NCBI RefSeq assembly: GCF_029760895.1
Contig: NZ_CP121679.1
Span: forward strand, 1,674,001 to 1,738,000
Length of the DNA stretch: 64,000 bases
Source: Ancylobacter sp. WKF20
Lineage (GTDB): Bacteria > Pseudomonadota > Alphaproteobacteria > Rhizobiales > Xanthobacteraceae
Reading direction: 5' to 3'
Below the pieces are notes generated by a model. The model saw only the letters and a program-made list of their open reading frames with translations. It was not told the origin of the DNA and made no database searches. Below are positions 48,269-57,438 of the stretch, piece by piece (position 1 is the stretch's first letter; the number at the start of each line of letters is the position of its first letter). Both the position numbers and the translations under genes were made by a program.

Positions 48269-49258
48269 TCACGCCGCCGCGAGGCAGCGGGCGAACACCG
48301 TCGCGTCCACATTGCCGCCGGAGAGCACGATCGCCGCCGTCTTGCCGGCGAGGTCCACCTTGCCCGCCAGCACCGCCGCCAGCGCCACGGCGCCGCCTGG
48401 CTCGACGACGATCTTCAGTTCCTCAAAGGCGAAGGCGACGGCACGCGCCACCTCCTCATCGGTCGCGGACACGCCCTCACCGACGATTCGCGAGGAAATC
48501 TCGAAGGTTAGCTTGCCCGGCGTCGCCGCCATCAGGGCGTCGCAAATCGAACCGCTGACGCGGTTATTGCGCTCGCGCCCCCCGGAACGGAAGGAGCGCG
48601 CGTGATCGTCAAAGCCGGCCGGCTCAGCCGTCATCACCCGCGCCTCGGGGAAACGGTCCTTCACCGCCAGCGCGATACCGGAAACCAGCCCGCCGCCGGA
48701 GGCATTGGCGATCACCACATCGGGGGCCAAGCCCTGCGCGGCGAGATCCTGCGCGATCTCCAGCCCCACCGTGCCCTGCCCGGCGATGATGTAGAAATCG
48801 TCATAGGGCGGCACGAAGACCGCCCCGCGCTCACGGGCGATGGCCCCAGCAATGGCGTCACGGTCGTCGGTCTCGCGGTCATACTCGACCACCTCGCCGC
48901 CGAAGGCGATGGTCCGCGCCTTCTTCATGGCCGGCGCGTCTTTCGGCATGACGATGACAGACGGCATCCCCATCAGCGTGGCCGCCGCCGCCACGCCCTG
49001 CGCGTGGTTGCCCGAGGAACAGGCGACGACACCGCCGACCCGCTGCTCCGCGCCAAGGCGCGAGATCCGATTATAGGCGCCCCGGAATTTGAACGAGCCG
49101 GTACGCTGGAGCGGCTCCGGCTTCAGGAACACCCGTCCGCCGGTCAGTTCGTCCAGCTTGGCCGAGCTGATCAGCGGCGTGCGCACGGCCACCGGGGCCA
49201 GGCGCTCGGCGGCGGAAAGGATGTCGTCAATGGTGGGGAGAGCGTTGGCGTGCGTCAT
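48269..49258 (-). CDS. Threonine/serine dehydratase (PLP-dependent)
   Basis: 329 residues. PLP-binding Lys lies in GSFKFRGA, with SSGNHAQG for the phosphate loop and GGGLVSGIA further on. No ACT regulatory domain is present, so this is the catabolic type; serine racemase and hydroxyectoine-pathway EutB are close relatives. It deaminates threonine to 2-oxobutyrate or serine to pyruvate. The 3' end is four bases from the convergent glycosyltransferase. It is divergent from the XRE-cupin regulator, which may control it. Confidence 0.88.
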   Translation of the reverse strand: MTHANALPTIDDILSAAERLAPVAVRTPLISSAKLDELTGGRVFLKPEPLQRTGSFKFRGAYNRISRLGAEQRVGGVVACSSGNHAQGVAAAATLMGMPSVIVMPKDAPAMKKARTIAFGGEVVEYDRETDDRDAIAGAIARERGAVFVPPYDDFYIIAGQGTVGLEIAQDLAAQGLAPDVVIANASGGGLVSGIALAVKDRFPEARVMTAEPAGFDDHARSFRSGGRERNNRVSGSICDALMAATPGKLTFEISSRIVGEGVSATDEEVARAVAFAFEELKIVVEPGGAVALAAVLAGKVDLAGKTAAIVLSGGNVDATVFARCLAAA

Positions 49259-49424
49259 GCGGCGAGTTTAATGCGGCGCGCCGCGCTTCGCATCCCCCTT
49301 TTACCGACAAGGCGTTGCCGCATTGCACACAGTCCGGGACAACGGCCCGGCAAATGCCGGCCACGGTTGCGCCGGATGGGCCGGGCACCCTAGATTTCCG
49401 TCTCAACGGGGGAACTGAGAGAGC

Positions 49425-50045
49425 ATGTCCGGCCGCACACGCAGTCTCGATCGCAGCGGCATGGAAGCCGGCGCGCAGGCGATCACCGGCCAGCTCGGCC
49501 GCACCATCCAGCGCCTGCGCAAGGCCTATAACCTCTCGCTGTCGGAGCTTTCCGAGCAGTCGGGCGTCGCCAAGTCGATCATCAGCCAGATCGAGCGCAA
49601 CGAGACCAACCCGACGCTGGCCACGGTCTGGCGGCTGTCTCAGGCGCTGGACGTGTCGATCGACCGTTTCATGGCCGCCACCGACGATGAACCCTTCGTC
49701 GAGCACCTGACGCGCGCTGACACGCCGATTCTGGTCTCGGAAGACGGCAAGTGCCGCCTCACCATCACCGGCTGGATCAAGACGGTGGAGTGGCTGCAAT
49801 GGTTCGACTTCTTCGCCGAGCCGGGTGGCGAGCTGATCTCGGACGGTCACCAGCGCGGTTCCATCGAGTGCCTGTCGGTGCTCTCCGGCGAGTTGCAGGT
49901 GGAATGCGCGGATGTCACCGAAGTGGCGCGCGCCGGCGAGACGCTGCGCTATCGCTGCGACCGGCGGCATGTCATCCGCAACCTCGGGACGGAACCGGCC
50001 CAGGCGACCATGGTCTGCCTGCTGAAAGCCGCCGTGCTCGATTGA
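49425..50045 (+). CDS. XRE family regulator with cupin domain
   Basis: 206 residues. A helix-turn-helix occurs at about residues 27-80 (LSLSELSEQSGVAKSIISQIERN), and a C-terminal cupin with paired strands could bind a small molecule. This class (PuuR/SutR type) typically represses amino-acid or polyamine genes. It is divergent from the threonine dehydratase gene across 166 bases, so that gene is a natural target. A strong terminator follows. Confidence 0.9.
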   Translation: MSGRTRSLDRSGMEAGAQAITGQLGRTIQRLRKAYNLSLSELSEQSGVAKSIISQIERNETNPTLATVWRLSQALDVSIDRFMAATDDEPFVEHLTRADTPILVSEDGKCRLTITGWIKTVEWLQWFDFFAEPGGELISDGHQRGSIECLSVLSGELQVECADVTEVARAGETLRYRCDRRHVIRNLGTEPAQATMVCLLKAAVLD

Positions 50046-50063
50046 GCCATTGATATTGCAAAG

Positions 50064-50092
50064 AAAAAGGCGCCCCGCAGGGCGCCTTTTTT
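50064..50092. terminator. Bidirectional terminator between XRE gene and RND gene
   Basis: Arms GGCGCCC and GGGCGCC with loop CGCA, extended by A-run and T-run on the two sides. It serves convergent genes. Confidence 0.9.
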
Positions 50093-50106
50093 GTTTCCTG
50101 TCGGCC

Positions 50107-53100
50107 TCAGTGCGGCGTCGTCGACGCCGCCTCGCGCGCCCGCTCCCGCCGCCGCTCGCCGAAGCCCGCGATCCAGCGGCTGACGACATAGAAGGTCGGG
50201 GTGAACAGCAGGCCGAAGAAGGTCACGCCGATCATGCCAGAGAACACCGCCGTGCCGAGCGCCTGACGCAGCTCCGCGCCCGCGCCCGTCGCCCACACCA
50301 GCGGCACCACGCCCAGGATGAAGGCGAGCGAGGTCATGATGATCGGACGCAGACGCAGCTGCGCCGCATGGGTCGCAGCACTGAAGCGGTCCTCGCCCTG
50401 GTCCTCGAGCTGCTTGGCGAATTCGACGATCAGGATCGCGTTCTTCGCCGCAAGGCCGATCAGGACGATGAAGCCGACCTGACTGAGGATGTTGTTGTCC
50501 TGGCCGCGCAAGAGAATGCCCACCACCGCCGCGATCAGACACATCGGGACGATGAGGATGACCGCCAGTGGCAAGGTCAGGCTTTCATACTGCGCCGCTA
50601 GCACGAGGAAGACGAATACCACGCCGAGCGCAAAGGCGAAGATCGCCGTGTTGCCCGCGCGCACCTGCTGATAGGCCAGCGCCGTCCACTCAAAGGCGAA
50701 GCCGTCCGGCAGCGTCTCGGTGGCGATCTGCTGCATGAGCTGGATCGCCTGCCCCTGCGAGATCCCCGCCACGTCGCCGTCAAGCTCCGCCGACGGGTAG
50801 AGGTTGTAGCGCGGCACGCGGTAGGGGCCGGAAATGTCCTGCACCGTGGTGAAGGAGCCGAGCGGCACCGTCTGGCCACTGGCGTTCTTCACCCGCAATT
50901 GCAGCACGTCCTCCGGCGTCAGGCGGTAGGGCGCGTCGGCCTGCGCCTGCACCCGGTAGGTGCGGCCAAAGAGGTTGAAATCGTTGACATAGCTTGAGCC
51001 GATATAGGTCTGCAGCGTCGAGAACACATCGGCCATGTTCACGCCAAGGAGCTGCGCCTTGGTGCGGTCGATGTCGAGGAAGAGCTGCGGCGTCGAGGTC
51101 TCGAACAGCGAGTAGACCTGCCGGAGACCCGGCGTCTGGTTGGCCCGGCCCATCATCGCATAGACCGCGCCCTGAAGCGCGCCATAGCCGCGCCCGCCGC
51201 GATCCTCGATCATCATGCGGTAGCCGCCGGCATTGCCGATGCCCTGCACGGGCGGCGGCATGACGACGATCATAAAGGCTTCCTGGATCGAGGCGAGCTT
51301 GCCGAAGAGCTGGCCCTGGATCGCCGGGGCCGACTGGCCCTGATGCTGCGCGCGCTCGGCCGCCGGGCCGAGAATGACAAACATCGCGCCGGCATTGGGA
51401 GCGTTGGTGAAGGTCGCACCGGAGAAGCCGACGATGTTGACCACATGCGCCACGCCGGGCGTCGCCAGCACTTCCTTGGCGGCGCGGTTCATCACCTCAT
51501 TGGTGCGCGCCAGCGAGGCGCCACCAGGCAATTGCGCCGCGACGATGAGGTAGCCGCGATCCTGCGCGGGGATGAACCCTTGCGGCGTCATCGAGAACAG
51601 CTTGAAGCCGCCGGCGAGAATGGCGACGTAAACCAGCAGGACGACGACGGCGAACCGCACCAGGCGGCCGGTGAGCCAGCCATAGCCGCTCGACAGCCCG
51701 TTGAAGCCCTTGTTGAAATAATAGAAGAACCCGGTGATCGGCCGCGCATACCAGGCCGGCTTGTGGTCCGGCCCCTTGTGCGGCTTGAGCAGCAGGGCGC
51801 AGAGGGCCGGCGACAGGGTCAGCGAGACCAGCAAGGAGATCAGCGTCGAGCCGGCGATGGTCAGCGCGAACTGGCGGTAGAACTCGCCGGAGATGCCGGT
51901 GATGAAAGCGGTCGGGATGAACACCGACGCCAGCACCAGCGAAATCGCCACCAGCGCCCCACCGACCTCGTCCATGGTCTTGTAGGCGGCGTCGCGCGGG
52001 CTGAGGCCGGTCGAGATGTTGTGCTCGACGCTTTCCACCACAACGATCGCGTCGTCGACCACGATGCCGATGGCGAGGACGAGGCCGAACAACGACAGGT
52101 TGTTCAGCGAGAAGCCGAACAGGCTCATGATGAAGAAGGTGCCGATCAGCGACACCGGAATGGCGAGGATCGGGATGATCGCCGCGCGCCAGGTCTGCAG
52201 GAAGATCACCACCACGATCACGACGAGAACGATCGCCTCGATGATGGTGTGCTCCACCGCGCGCACCGATTCCGCGATGAACTGCGTCGGGTTGTAGGCC
52301 GTGGAGTAGGTGATGCCCGAGGGGAAGCCCTTGGAGATTTCCTTGATCTCGCGCTCGATCGCCTCGCCGGTGGCGAGTGCGTTGGAGCCCGGCAGCTGGA
52401 AGATGCCGAGCGCGACCGAGGGCTTTGAATCGAAATAGGAAATCGACGAGCTGTCCTGCGCGGCAATCTCGATGCGCGCCACGTCCCGCAGGCGCACAAC
52501 TGCCGTGCCGCTCTCACGCACGACGATGTTGCCGAACTCCTCCGGCGTCGAGAGACGACCGAGCGTGCGCACGGCCACCTGGAAGGCGAGCTGCTTCTCC
52601 ACCGGCGGCGCGTTCAGCACGCCGGAAGCGACCTGGAGGTTCTGGGCCTGGAGGGCGGCGGTCACGTCGGTGGCGGTGAGGCTGAGCGCCTGCAACTTGC
52701 GCGGGTCAAGCCAGACCTGCATCGCATAGTCGCGCGAGCCGAACACGGTGATCGAGCCGACGCCGCGCACACGCTGGAGTTGGTCCTTGATCTGCAGATT
52801 GGCGTAGTTCGAGATGAACAGTGAGTCGCGTGAGTCGTCCGGTGAGAACAGACTGACGACCATCAGGATGTCCGGCGAGGACTTCGCGACGGTCACGCCG
52901 ATCTGCTGCACCTCCTGCGGAAGACGCGGGGTCGCGGTGGCGACGCGGTTCTGCACCTGCACCTGCGCGATATCGAGATCGGTGCCGATGTCGAAAGTGA
53001 CCGCGATGGAGAAGCGGCCGTCCGCCGTCGAGTTGGAGGAGATGTAGAGCATCCCCTCCACGCCGTTGATCTGCTGCTCGATGGGCGCGGCGACCGTATC

Positions 53101-53280
53101 GGCCACCGTTTCCGCCGACGCTCCGGGATACTGACCGGTGACGTTGACCACCGGGGGCGCGATGTCGGGATATTGGGCGACCGGCAGCGCGATATAGGCC
53201 ACGGCGCCGAGGATCATCACGACGACCGAGATGACCGAGGCGAAGATCGGGCGGTCGATGAAGAAGTGGGAGAAGCGCAT
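50107..53280 (-). CDS. RND multidrug efflux permease (AcrB/HAE-1 family)
   Basis: 1,057 residues, the standard length. It begins FFIDRPIFASVISV as HAE-1 pumps do. Proton-relay Asp pair is in GIVVDDAIVVVE. Twelve membrane segments surround two large periplasmic domains. It expels drugs, dyes or bile-like compounds with a periplasmic adaptor (adjacent gene) and an outer-membrane channel, which is not encoded here. It follows the adaptor gene by 17 bases. Closest known types are AcrB, MexB and Brucella BepE. The specific substrates are not predictable. Confidence 0.95.
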   Translation of the reverse strand: MRFSHFFIDRPIFASVISVVVMILGAVAYIALPVAQYPDIAPPVVNVTGQYPGASAETVADTVAAPIEQQINGVEGMLYISSNSTADGRFSIAVTFDIGTDLDIAQVQVQNRVATATPRLPQEVQQIGVTVAKSSPDILMVVSLFSPDDSRDSLFISNYANLQIKDQLQRVRGVGSITVFGSRDYAMQVWLDPRKLQALSLTATDVTAALQAQNLQVASGVLNAPPVEKQLAFQVAVRTLGRLSTPEEFGNIVVRESGTAVVRLRDVARIEIAAQDSSSISYFDSKPSVALGIFQLPGSNALATGEAIEREIKEISKGFPSGITYSTAYNPTQFIAESVRAVEHTIIEAIVLVVIVVVIFLQTWRAAIIPILAIPVSLIGTFFIMSLFGFSLNNLSLFGLVLAIGIVVDDAIVVVESVEHNISTGLSPRDAAYKTMDEVGGALVAISLVLASVFIPTAFITGISGEFYRQFALTIAGSTLISLLVSLTLSPALCALLLKPHKGPDHKPAWYARPITGFFYYFNKGFNGLSSGYGWLTGRLVRFAVVVLLVYVAILAGGFKLFSMTPQGFIPAQDRGYLIVAAQLPGGASLARTNEVMNRAAKEVLATPGVAHVVNIVGFSGATFTNAPNAGAMFVILGPAAERAQHQGQSAPAIQGQLFGKLASIQEAFMIVVMPPPVQGIGNAGGYRMMIEDRGGRGYGALQGAVYAMMGRANQTPGLRQVYSLFETSTPQLFLDIDRTKAQLLGVNMADVFSTLQTYIGSSYVNDFNLFGRTYRVQAQADAPYRLTPEDVLQLRVKNASGQTVPLGSFTTVQDISGPYRVPRYNLYPSAELDGDVAGISQGQAIQLMQQIATETLPDGFAFEWTALAYQQVRAGNTAIFAFALGVVFVFLVLAAQYESLTLPLAVILIVPMCLIAAVVGILLRGQDNNILSQVGFIVLIGLAAKNAILIVEFAKQLEDQGEDRFSAATHAAQLRLRPIIMTSLAFILGVVPLVWATGAGAELRQALGTAVFSGMIGVTFFGLLFTPTFYVVSRWIAGFGERRRERAREAASTTPH

Positions 53281-53297
53281 GGCTGGTGCTCCCCCGC

Positions 53298-54512
53298 TCA
53301 GTTGGCAGGCTTGGCGGCGGGAGCTTCCGTGCCGGTGCCCGCCGGCGCAGCCGGCTGCTCGAGCTTGCCGATGACCTGCGCGCCCGGACGAATGCGCACG
53401 AGGCCGTTCACCACCACCAGATCGTCCTTGGTCAGGCCGCTATTGATGATGCGCTGCCCATCGATCTGGCGACCCAGCGTCACATACTTCATCTGCGGCA
53501 CCTGGGGCTGGTCGCCCGGCTGCATCACATAGACGAATTTGCGCGTCTGCTCCGTGCCGATGGCGACATCCGGCACCAGCACAGCGTCATGCGGCGTGGA
53601 GGACGGCACGCGGATGCGGCCGAACATGCCGGGCGTGAAGGTGGCGTCCGCATTGGCGAATTCCGCGCGGCCACGGATCGTGCCGGTCTCGGTGCTGATC
53701 TGGTTATCGACGAAGTTCAGCGTTCCCTTGTGCGGGAAGCCCTTGTCGTCGATCAGGCCCAGCTCGACCGGGATCGGCTTGCCATTCTCGCCCATCTGCT
53801 TGGCCATGCGCTGGTAGCGCAGGAACGAGGCCTCGTCATAGGTGAACTCGAAATAGATCGGGTCGATCGAGACGATTGTGGCGAGCAGCGTGTTGGTGTT
53901 GGCGCCACCGGCGCCGCCGGTGACGAGGTTGCCAACGGAGACCTTGCGGTCGCCGATGCGGCCGGTGACCGGCGAGCGCAGATCGGTGAATTCAAGGTCA
54001 AGCTGGGCGGAGTGAACCGCCGCCTCGGCGCCGGTGACACTGGCGCGCGCCGAACGTTCGGTCTGCAGGCGCTGGTCGAAGGTCTGCTTGGAAATGGCGG
54101 TCGAGGTGCGGTCCTCGATCAGCGTCTGGGCGCGCTGGAGGTCGGCCTGCGCGAAATCGAGATCGGCCTGCGCCTTGGCAAGGTTCGCCTGCGCCTGATC
54201 GAGCGCCACCTGGAAGGGGCGCTTGTCGATGGTGAACAGCAGATCGCCCTGCTTCACCAGCTGGCCGTCGGTGAAGTTGATCGACTGCAGATAGCCGGAG
54301 ACGCGGGCATAGACCTGCACGAGATCGACCGCCGTGAAGCGGCCGACATACTCGTCATAATCGGTGACGCTGCGCACGGTCGGCTTGGCGACGGTGACCG
54401 GCGCCGCCTGCGGCGCGGCCTGCGGCGCCTTGTTCTGCTCGGAGCATCCCGCGAGGGCGAGGCCCACCAGCGCAAGGGCGAAAAGGGGGAAGCGCGGCGA
54501 CGCTGAAATCAT
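53298..54512 (-). CDS. RND periplasmic adaptor (AcrA/BepD-type lipoprotein)
   Basis: 404 residues. Lipobox LALAGC (Cys 23) is followed by barrel-sandwich and helical-hairpin domains (LFTIDKRPFQVALDQAQANL, then SPVTGRIGD). ATG 54512 has GGAGAG seven bases upstream. It links the RND pump to an outer-membrane factor. The promoter region carries overlapping palindromes resembling TetR-type operators, though no TetR gene is adjacent. Confidence 0.93.
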   Translation of the reverse strand: MISASPRFPLFALALVGLALAGCSEQNKAPQAAPQAAPVTVAKPTVRSVTDYDEYVGRFTAVDLVQVYARVSGYLQSINFTDGQLVKQGDLLFTIDKRPFQVALDQAQANLAKAQADLDFAQADLQRAQTLIEDRTSTAISKQTFDQRLQTERSARASVTGAEAAVHSAQLDLEFTDLRSPVTGRIGDRKVSVGNLVTGGAGGANTNTLLATIVSIDPIYFEFTYDEASFLRYQRMAKQMGENGKPIPVELGLIDDKGFPHKGTLNFVDNQISTETGTIRGRAEFANADATFTPGMFGRIRVPSSTPHDAVLVPDVAIGTEQTRKFVYVMQPGDQPQVPQMKYVTLGRQIDGQRIINSGLTKDDLVVVNGLVRIRPGAQVIGKLEQPAAPAGTGTEAPAAKPAN

Positions 54513-54532
54513 ACGAATCTCTCCGAAAATAT

Positions 54533-54557
54533 CGGTCAGGCAGACCGTAATACGGTC
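54533..54557. promoter_or_regulatory. Two overlapping palindromes in RND pump promoter
   Basis: CGGTC-AGGCA-GACCG (54533-54547) overlaps GACCGT-AAT-ACGGTC (54543-54557), sharing the central GACCG. They lie 20-45 bp before the adaptor start, as TetR/AcrR operators usually do. Confidence 0.5.
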
Positions 54558-54638
54558 GCCACATGGCGCGATCCGCCCGCATCGGACGCACACAGCCCGG
54601 AGCCACTAGCACAGTTTTGCTGCACTGCGTAAGCAATA

Positions 54639-56189
54639 TCACGGAGAGGCTGGAATCCTCCGGGGACGCAGGAGATTGCGCAGATAGCCCCGTCCCAAAA
54701 GCAGCAGCACCAGCAGAACATAGGCAACGCCGCCGCTCACTATGCACAGCGCAAGCCGCGCCTCCTCCTGCCCGACGGGTAGCAAGGTAACAACAATGTC
54801 ACCATAGCGCGCCGCAGCGTAGAGCACGGCCGCGAGCACGGCGGCGATCAGCGCGAGACGCGGCAGCGCCCGCCGCAACGGGGCGTCCCCGCATTCATAG
54901 CCGCGCCGATGGGCCAGAACGGCAAGGGCGATCACCGTGATCCAGCCACCAATGGAGGTGGCGAAGGCGAGCCCCACCTGCGCGAGATGGTCGATAAGGG
55001 CGGTCTTCAGCGCGATGTTCACCGCCGCCGCTCCGAGCGTCGCCAGCATGGGCGTGCGCGTGTCGCCGCGCGCATAGAACGGCGCCGAGAGCGAGCGGAT
55101 GATGACGAAAGGAATGAGCCCGACACCATAGGCCGCCAGCGTCGCCCCGGCGGCCTGGGCCGCCTCGGGGGTGAAGGCGCCGCGCATGAACAGCCCGCGC
55201 ATGATGATCTCGGGGATCGTCAGCGACGCCGCGAGAAAGGGAAGCGACAGAAGGACCGTCAGCTCGATGGCGCGCGACTGGGCGTAGCGCGCGCCGTCAT
55301 AGTCGTTCGCCGCGATGCGGCGGGACATCTCCGGCAGCAGAACGATGCCCGCCGCGATGCCGACAACACCGATGGGAAGCTGGTTGATGCGGTCGGCATA
55401 GAACAGTGCCGCAATCGCCCCCTGCGGCAGGAAGGAAGCGATGATGGTATCCGCGAAGATGGCGAGCTGGGTGCCGGCCGAACCGAGGATCGCCGGCCCG
55501 AGCGCCACAAGGAAGCGCCGCGTCTCGGGATCAAGGCGTGGCCGGCCAAAGCGCGGGCCGAGCCCATGCCGCTCCGCGTCGAAGACCAGAAGAGCCACCT
55601 GCAGGAAGCCGGAAATCAGCACGCCCCACGCCGCCGCGTCGCCGGCAGTGGGGAAAAGCCCGACCGCGCTCAGCGTGCCAACCATGGCAACGTTGAGCAG
55701 GATGGAGGCCGCGGCCGCCGCCCAGAACCGATCATTGGCGTTGAGTACGCCGCCCACCAGCGTCACCACCGCGATCAGGCCGAGATAGGGGAAGGTGATG
55801 CGGGTGAAGTCCACCGTCAGCGCAAAGCGCTGGGGATCATCCGACAGGCCGGGGGCCAGCAGCGCGACGACCCAGTGGGTGGCGAGCAGGGCCAGCGCCA
55901 GCAGGGCGAGCTGCACCACCACGACGGCGGTAAGAATGCCATTGGCGAAGCGGGCCGCGCTGGCGTCCCCCAGCTGCGTCTTCACCCGCGCATAGGCGGG
56001 AATGAAGGCGGTGTTGAAGGCCCCCTCGGCGAAGATCGAGCGGAAATGGTTGGGCAGGCGGAAGGCGATGTAGAAGGCATCCGCCACCGGACCGGCGCCG
56101 AGCACCGCCGCCATGACGATATCGCGCACGAAGCCGGTCAGCCGCGAGAGCAGCGTCCAGCCGCCGACCGAGAAGATGCTGCGAATCAT
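54639..56189 (-). CDS. murJ: MurJ lipid II flippase
   Basis: 516 residues with fourteen membrane segments. MviN/MurJ landmarks include the start FSVGGWTLLSRLTGFVRD and FRLPNHFRSIFAEGAFNTAF, with the cavity Arg residues conserved. It flips lipid II to the periplasm for peptidoglycan synthesis and is normally essential. It lies 82 bases downstream of the aminotransferase gene in the same direction and may be co-transcribed with it. A 126-base gap separates it from the RND adaptor. Confidence 0.95.
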   Translation of the reverse strand: MIRSIFSVGGWTLLSRLTGFVRDIVMAAVLGAGPVADAFYIAFRLPNHFRSIFAEGAFNTAFIPAYARVKTQLGDASAARFANGILTAVVVVQLALLALALLATHWVVALLAPGLSDDPQRFALTVDFTRITFPYLGLIAVVTLVGGVLNANDRFWAAAAASILLNVAMVGTLSAVGLFPTAGDAAAWGVLISGFLQVALLVFDAERHGLGPRFGRPRLDPETRRFLVALGPAILGSAGTQLAIFADTIIASFLPQGAIAALFYADRINQLPIGVVGIAAGIVLLPEMSRRIAANDYDGARYAQSRAIELTVLLSLPFLAASLTIPEIIMRGLFMRGAFTPEAAQAAGATLAAYGVGLIPFVIIRSLSAPFYARGDTRTPMLATLGAAAVNIALKTALIDHLAQVGLAFATSIGGWITVIALAVLAHRRGYECGDAPLRRALPRLALIAAVLAAVLYAAARYGDIVVTLLPVGQEEARLALCIVSGGVAYVLLVLLLLGRGYLRNLLRPRRIPASP

Positions 56190-56271
56190 GACGGGAGAAT
56201 GCCGGGCTGGGAGTGAGACCGGCGGAAGCTAGCCCCGCCGGCCGGTGTCCACCAGTCCCCTGCCCGGCCGT

Positions 56272-57426
56272 TCAGGCGCCGAGCGCGCGGCGCACCGCGG
56301 CGATGACCCGCTCCTGGCTCGCCGGATCGAGATAGGCGTGCATGGGCAGGCTGATCACCTCGCCCGACAGGCGCTCGCAGACCGGCAGGCCGTTGCCGGC
56401 GGACGGGTACTGCGCATAGGCCGGCTGGCGATGCATCGGGATGCGGTAATAGACCGCCGTCGGCACGCCTTCCTTCTGCAGCGTGGCGGCGAGGCCGTCG
56501 CGCACGCCATGCGGCAGGCGGATCGTGTACTGCGCCCAGACCGAGGTCGCGCGCGGATCGACCACCGGCACGACGCAGACATCGGCCAGCGCCTCGTTGT
56601 AGCGGGCAGCGACGCGCTGGCGGGCAGCGATCTCATCCTCGAAGATCGTCAGCTTTTCCAGAAGGATCGCGGCCTGGATGGTGTCCAGCCGGCCGGTCAT
56701 GCCGATGCGGACATTCTCATACTTGTCCACGCCCTGCCCGTGCTCGCGCACGCTCTTGAGCACCGGCACGAGATCATCGTCATCGGTGAAGATCGCCCCG
56801 CCATCGCCGAAGCAGCCCAGCGGCTTGGCCGGGAAGAAGCTGGTAGCGATGGCATCGCCAAAGGAGCCGGTGCGCTTGCCATGCCAAGTGCCGCCGAAGC
56901 CCTGCGCGGTGTCGCACAGGATCTTCAGCCCATGCGCCTTGGCGATGGCCTCGATCGCATCGAAATCAGCGGGCTGGCCGAACAGATCGACCGGCACCAC
57001 GACGCGCGGCGTCAGCCCCTTATCGATGGCGACCTTGATCGCCGCCTCAAGACTCGCCGGATCCATGTTGAAGGTGTCTTCGAGCACGTCGACGAAGACC
57101 GGCGAGGCGCCGACCCACGGCACCACCTCGGCGGTGGCGCAGAAGGTGAAGGCCGGGCAGAACACCGCGTCCCCTGGACCCACGCCCCAGGCCATGAGAA
57201 TCATCGCCAGCGCGTCCGTGCCGCTGGAGCAGGAAATGGCGTGCTTGGCGCCAGCGAAAGCGGCGAGCTTCTGCTCGAGCTCGGTGACCTCAGGCCCGTT
57301 CACGAAGCGGCAGTGGTCGAGCACGCGCGCGACTGCCTCGTCGATCCGCGAGCCCAGCCGGGCGCGCTGCGAGGCGACGTCGATGAAGGGGATCGGCGCG
57401 GCGTCGGTCTTCACATGGGAGTTCAT
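56272..57426 (-). CDS. DegT/DnrJ/EryC1/StrS aminotransferase (GnnB/WbpE-like)
   Basis: 384 residues. PLP Lys lies in SFFPAKPLGCFGDGGA, with cofactor loop SCSSGTDALAMILMAWG near residue 65. This family aminates 3- or 4-keto nucleotide sugars. The neighbouring Gfo/Idh/MocA gene makes this a 3-oxidation plus 3-amination pair: either GnnA-GnnB (UDP-GlcNAc to its 3-amino form for diamino-sugar lipid A) or WbpB-WbpE (3-amino glucuronate for O-antigen). The gap between the two genes is 12 bases. The substrate cannot be settled from sequence by eye. Confidence 0.87.
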   Translation of the reverse strand: MNSHVKTDAAPIPFIDVASQRARLGSRIDEAVARVLDHCRFVNGPEVTELEQKLAAFAGAKHAISCSSGTDALAMILMAWGVGPGDAVFCPAFTFCATAEVVPWVGASPVFVDVLEDTFNMDPASLEAAIKVAIDKGLTPRVVVPVDLFGQPADFDAIEAIAKAHGLKILCDTAQGFGGTWHGKRTGSFGDAIATSFFPAKPLGCFGDGGAIFTDDDDLVPVLKSVREHGQGVDKYENVRIGMTGRLDTIQAAILLEKLTIFEDEIAARQRVAARYNEALADVCVVPVVDPRATSVWAQYTIRLPHGVRDGLAATLQKEGVPTAVYYRIPMHRQPAYAQYPSAGNGLPVCERLSGEVISLPMHAYLDPASQERVIAAVRRALGA

Positions 57427-57438
57427 TGTCGTCCTCGC

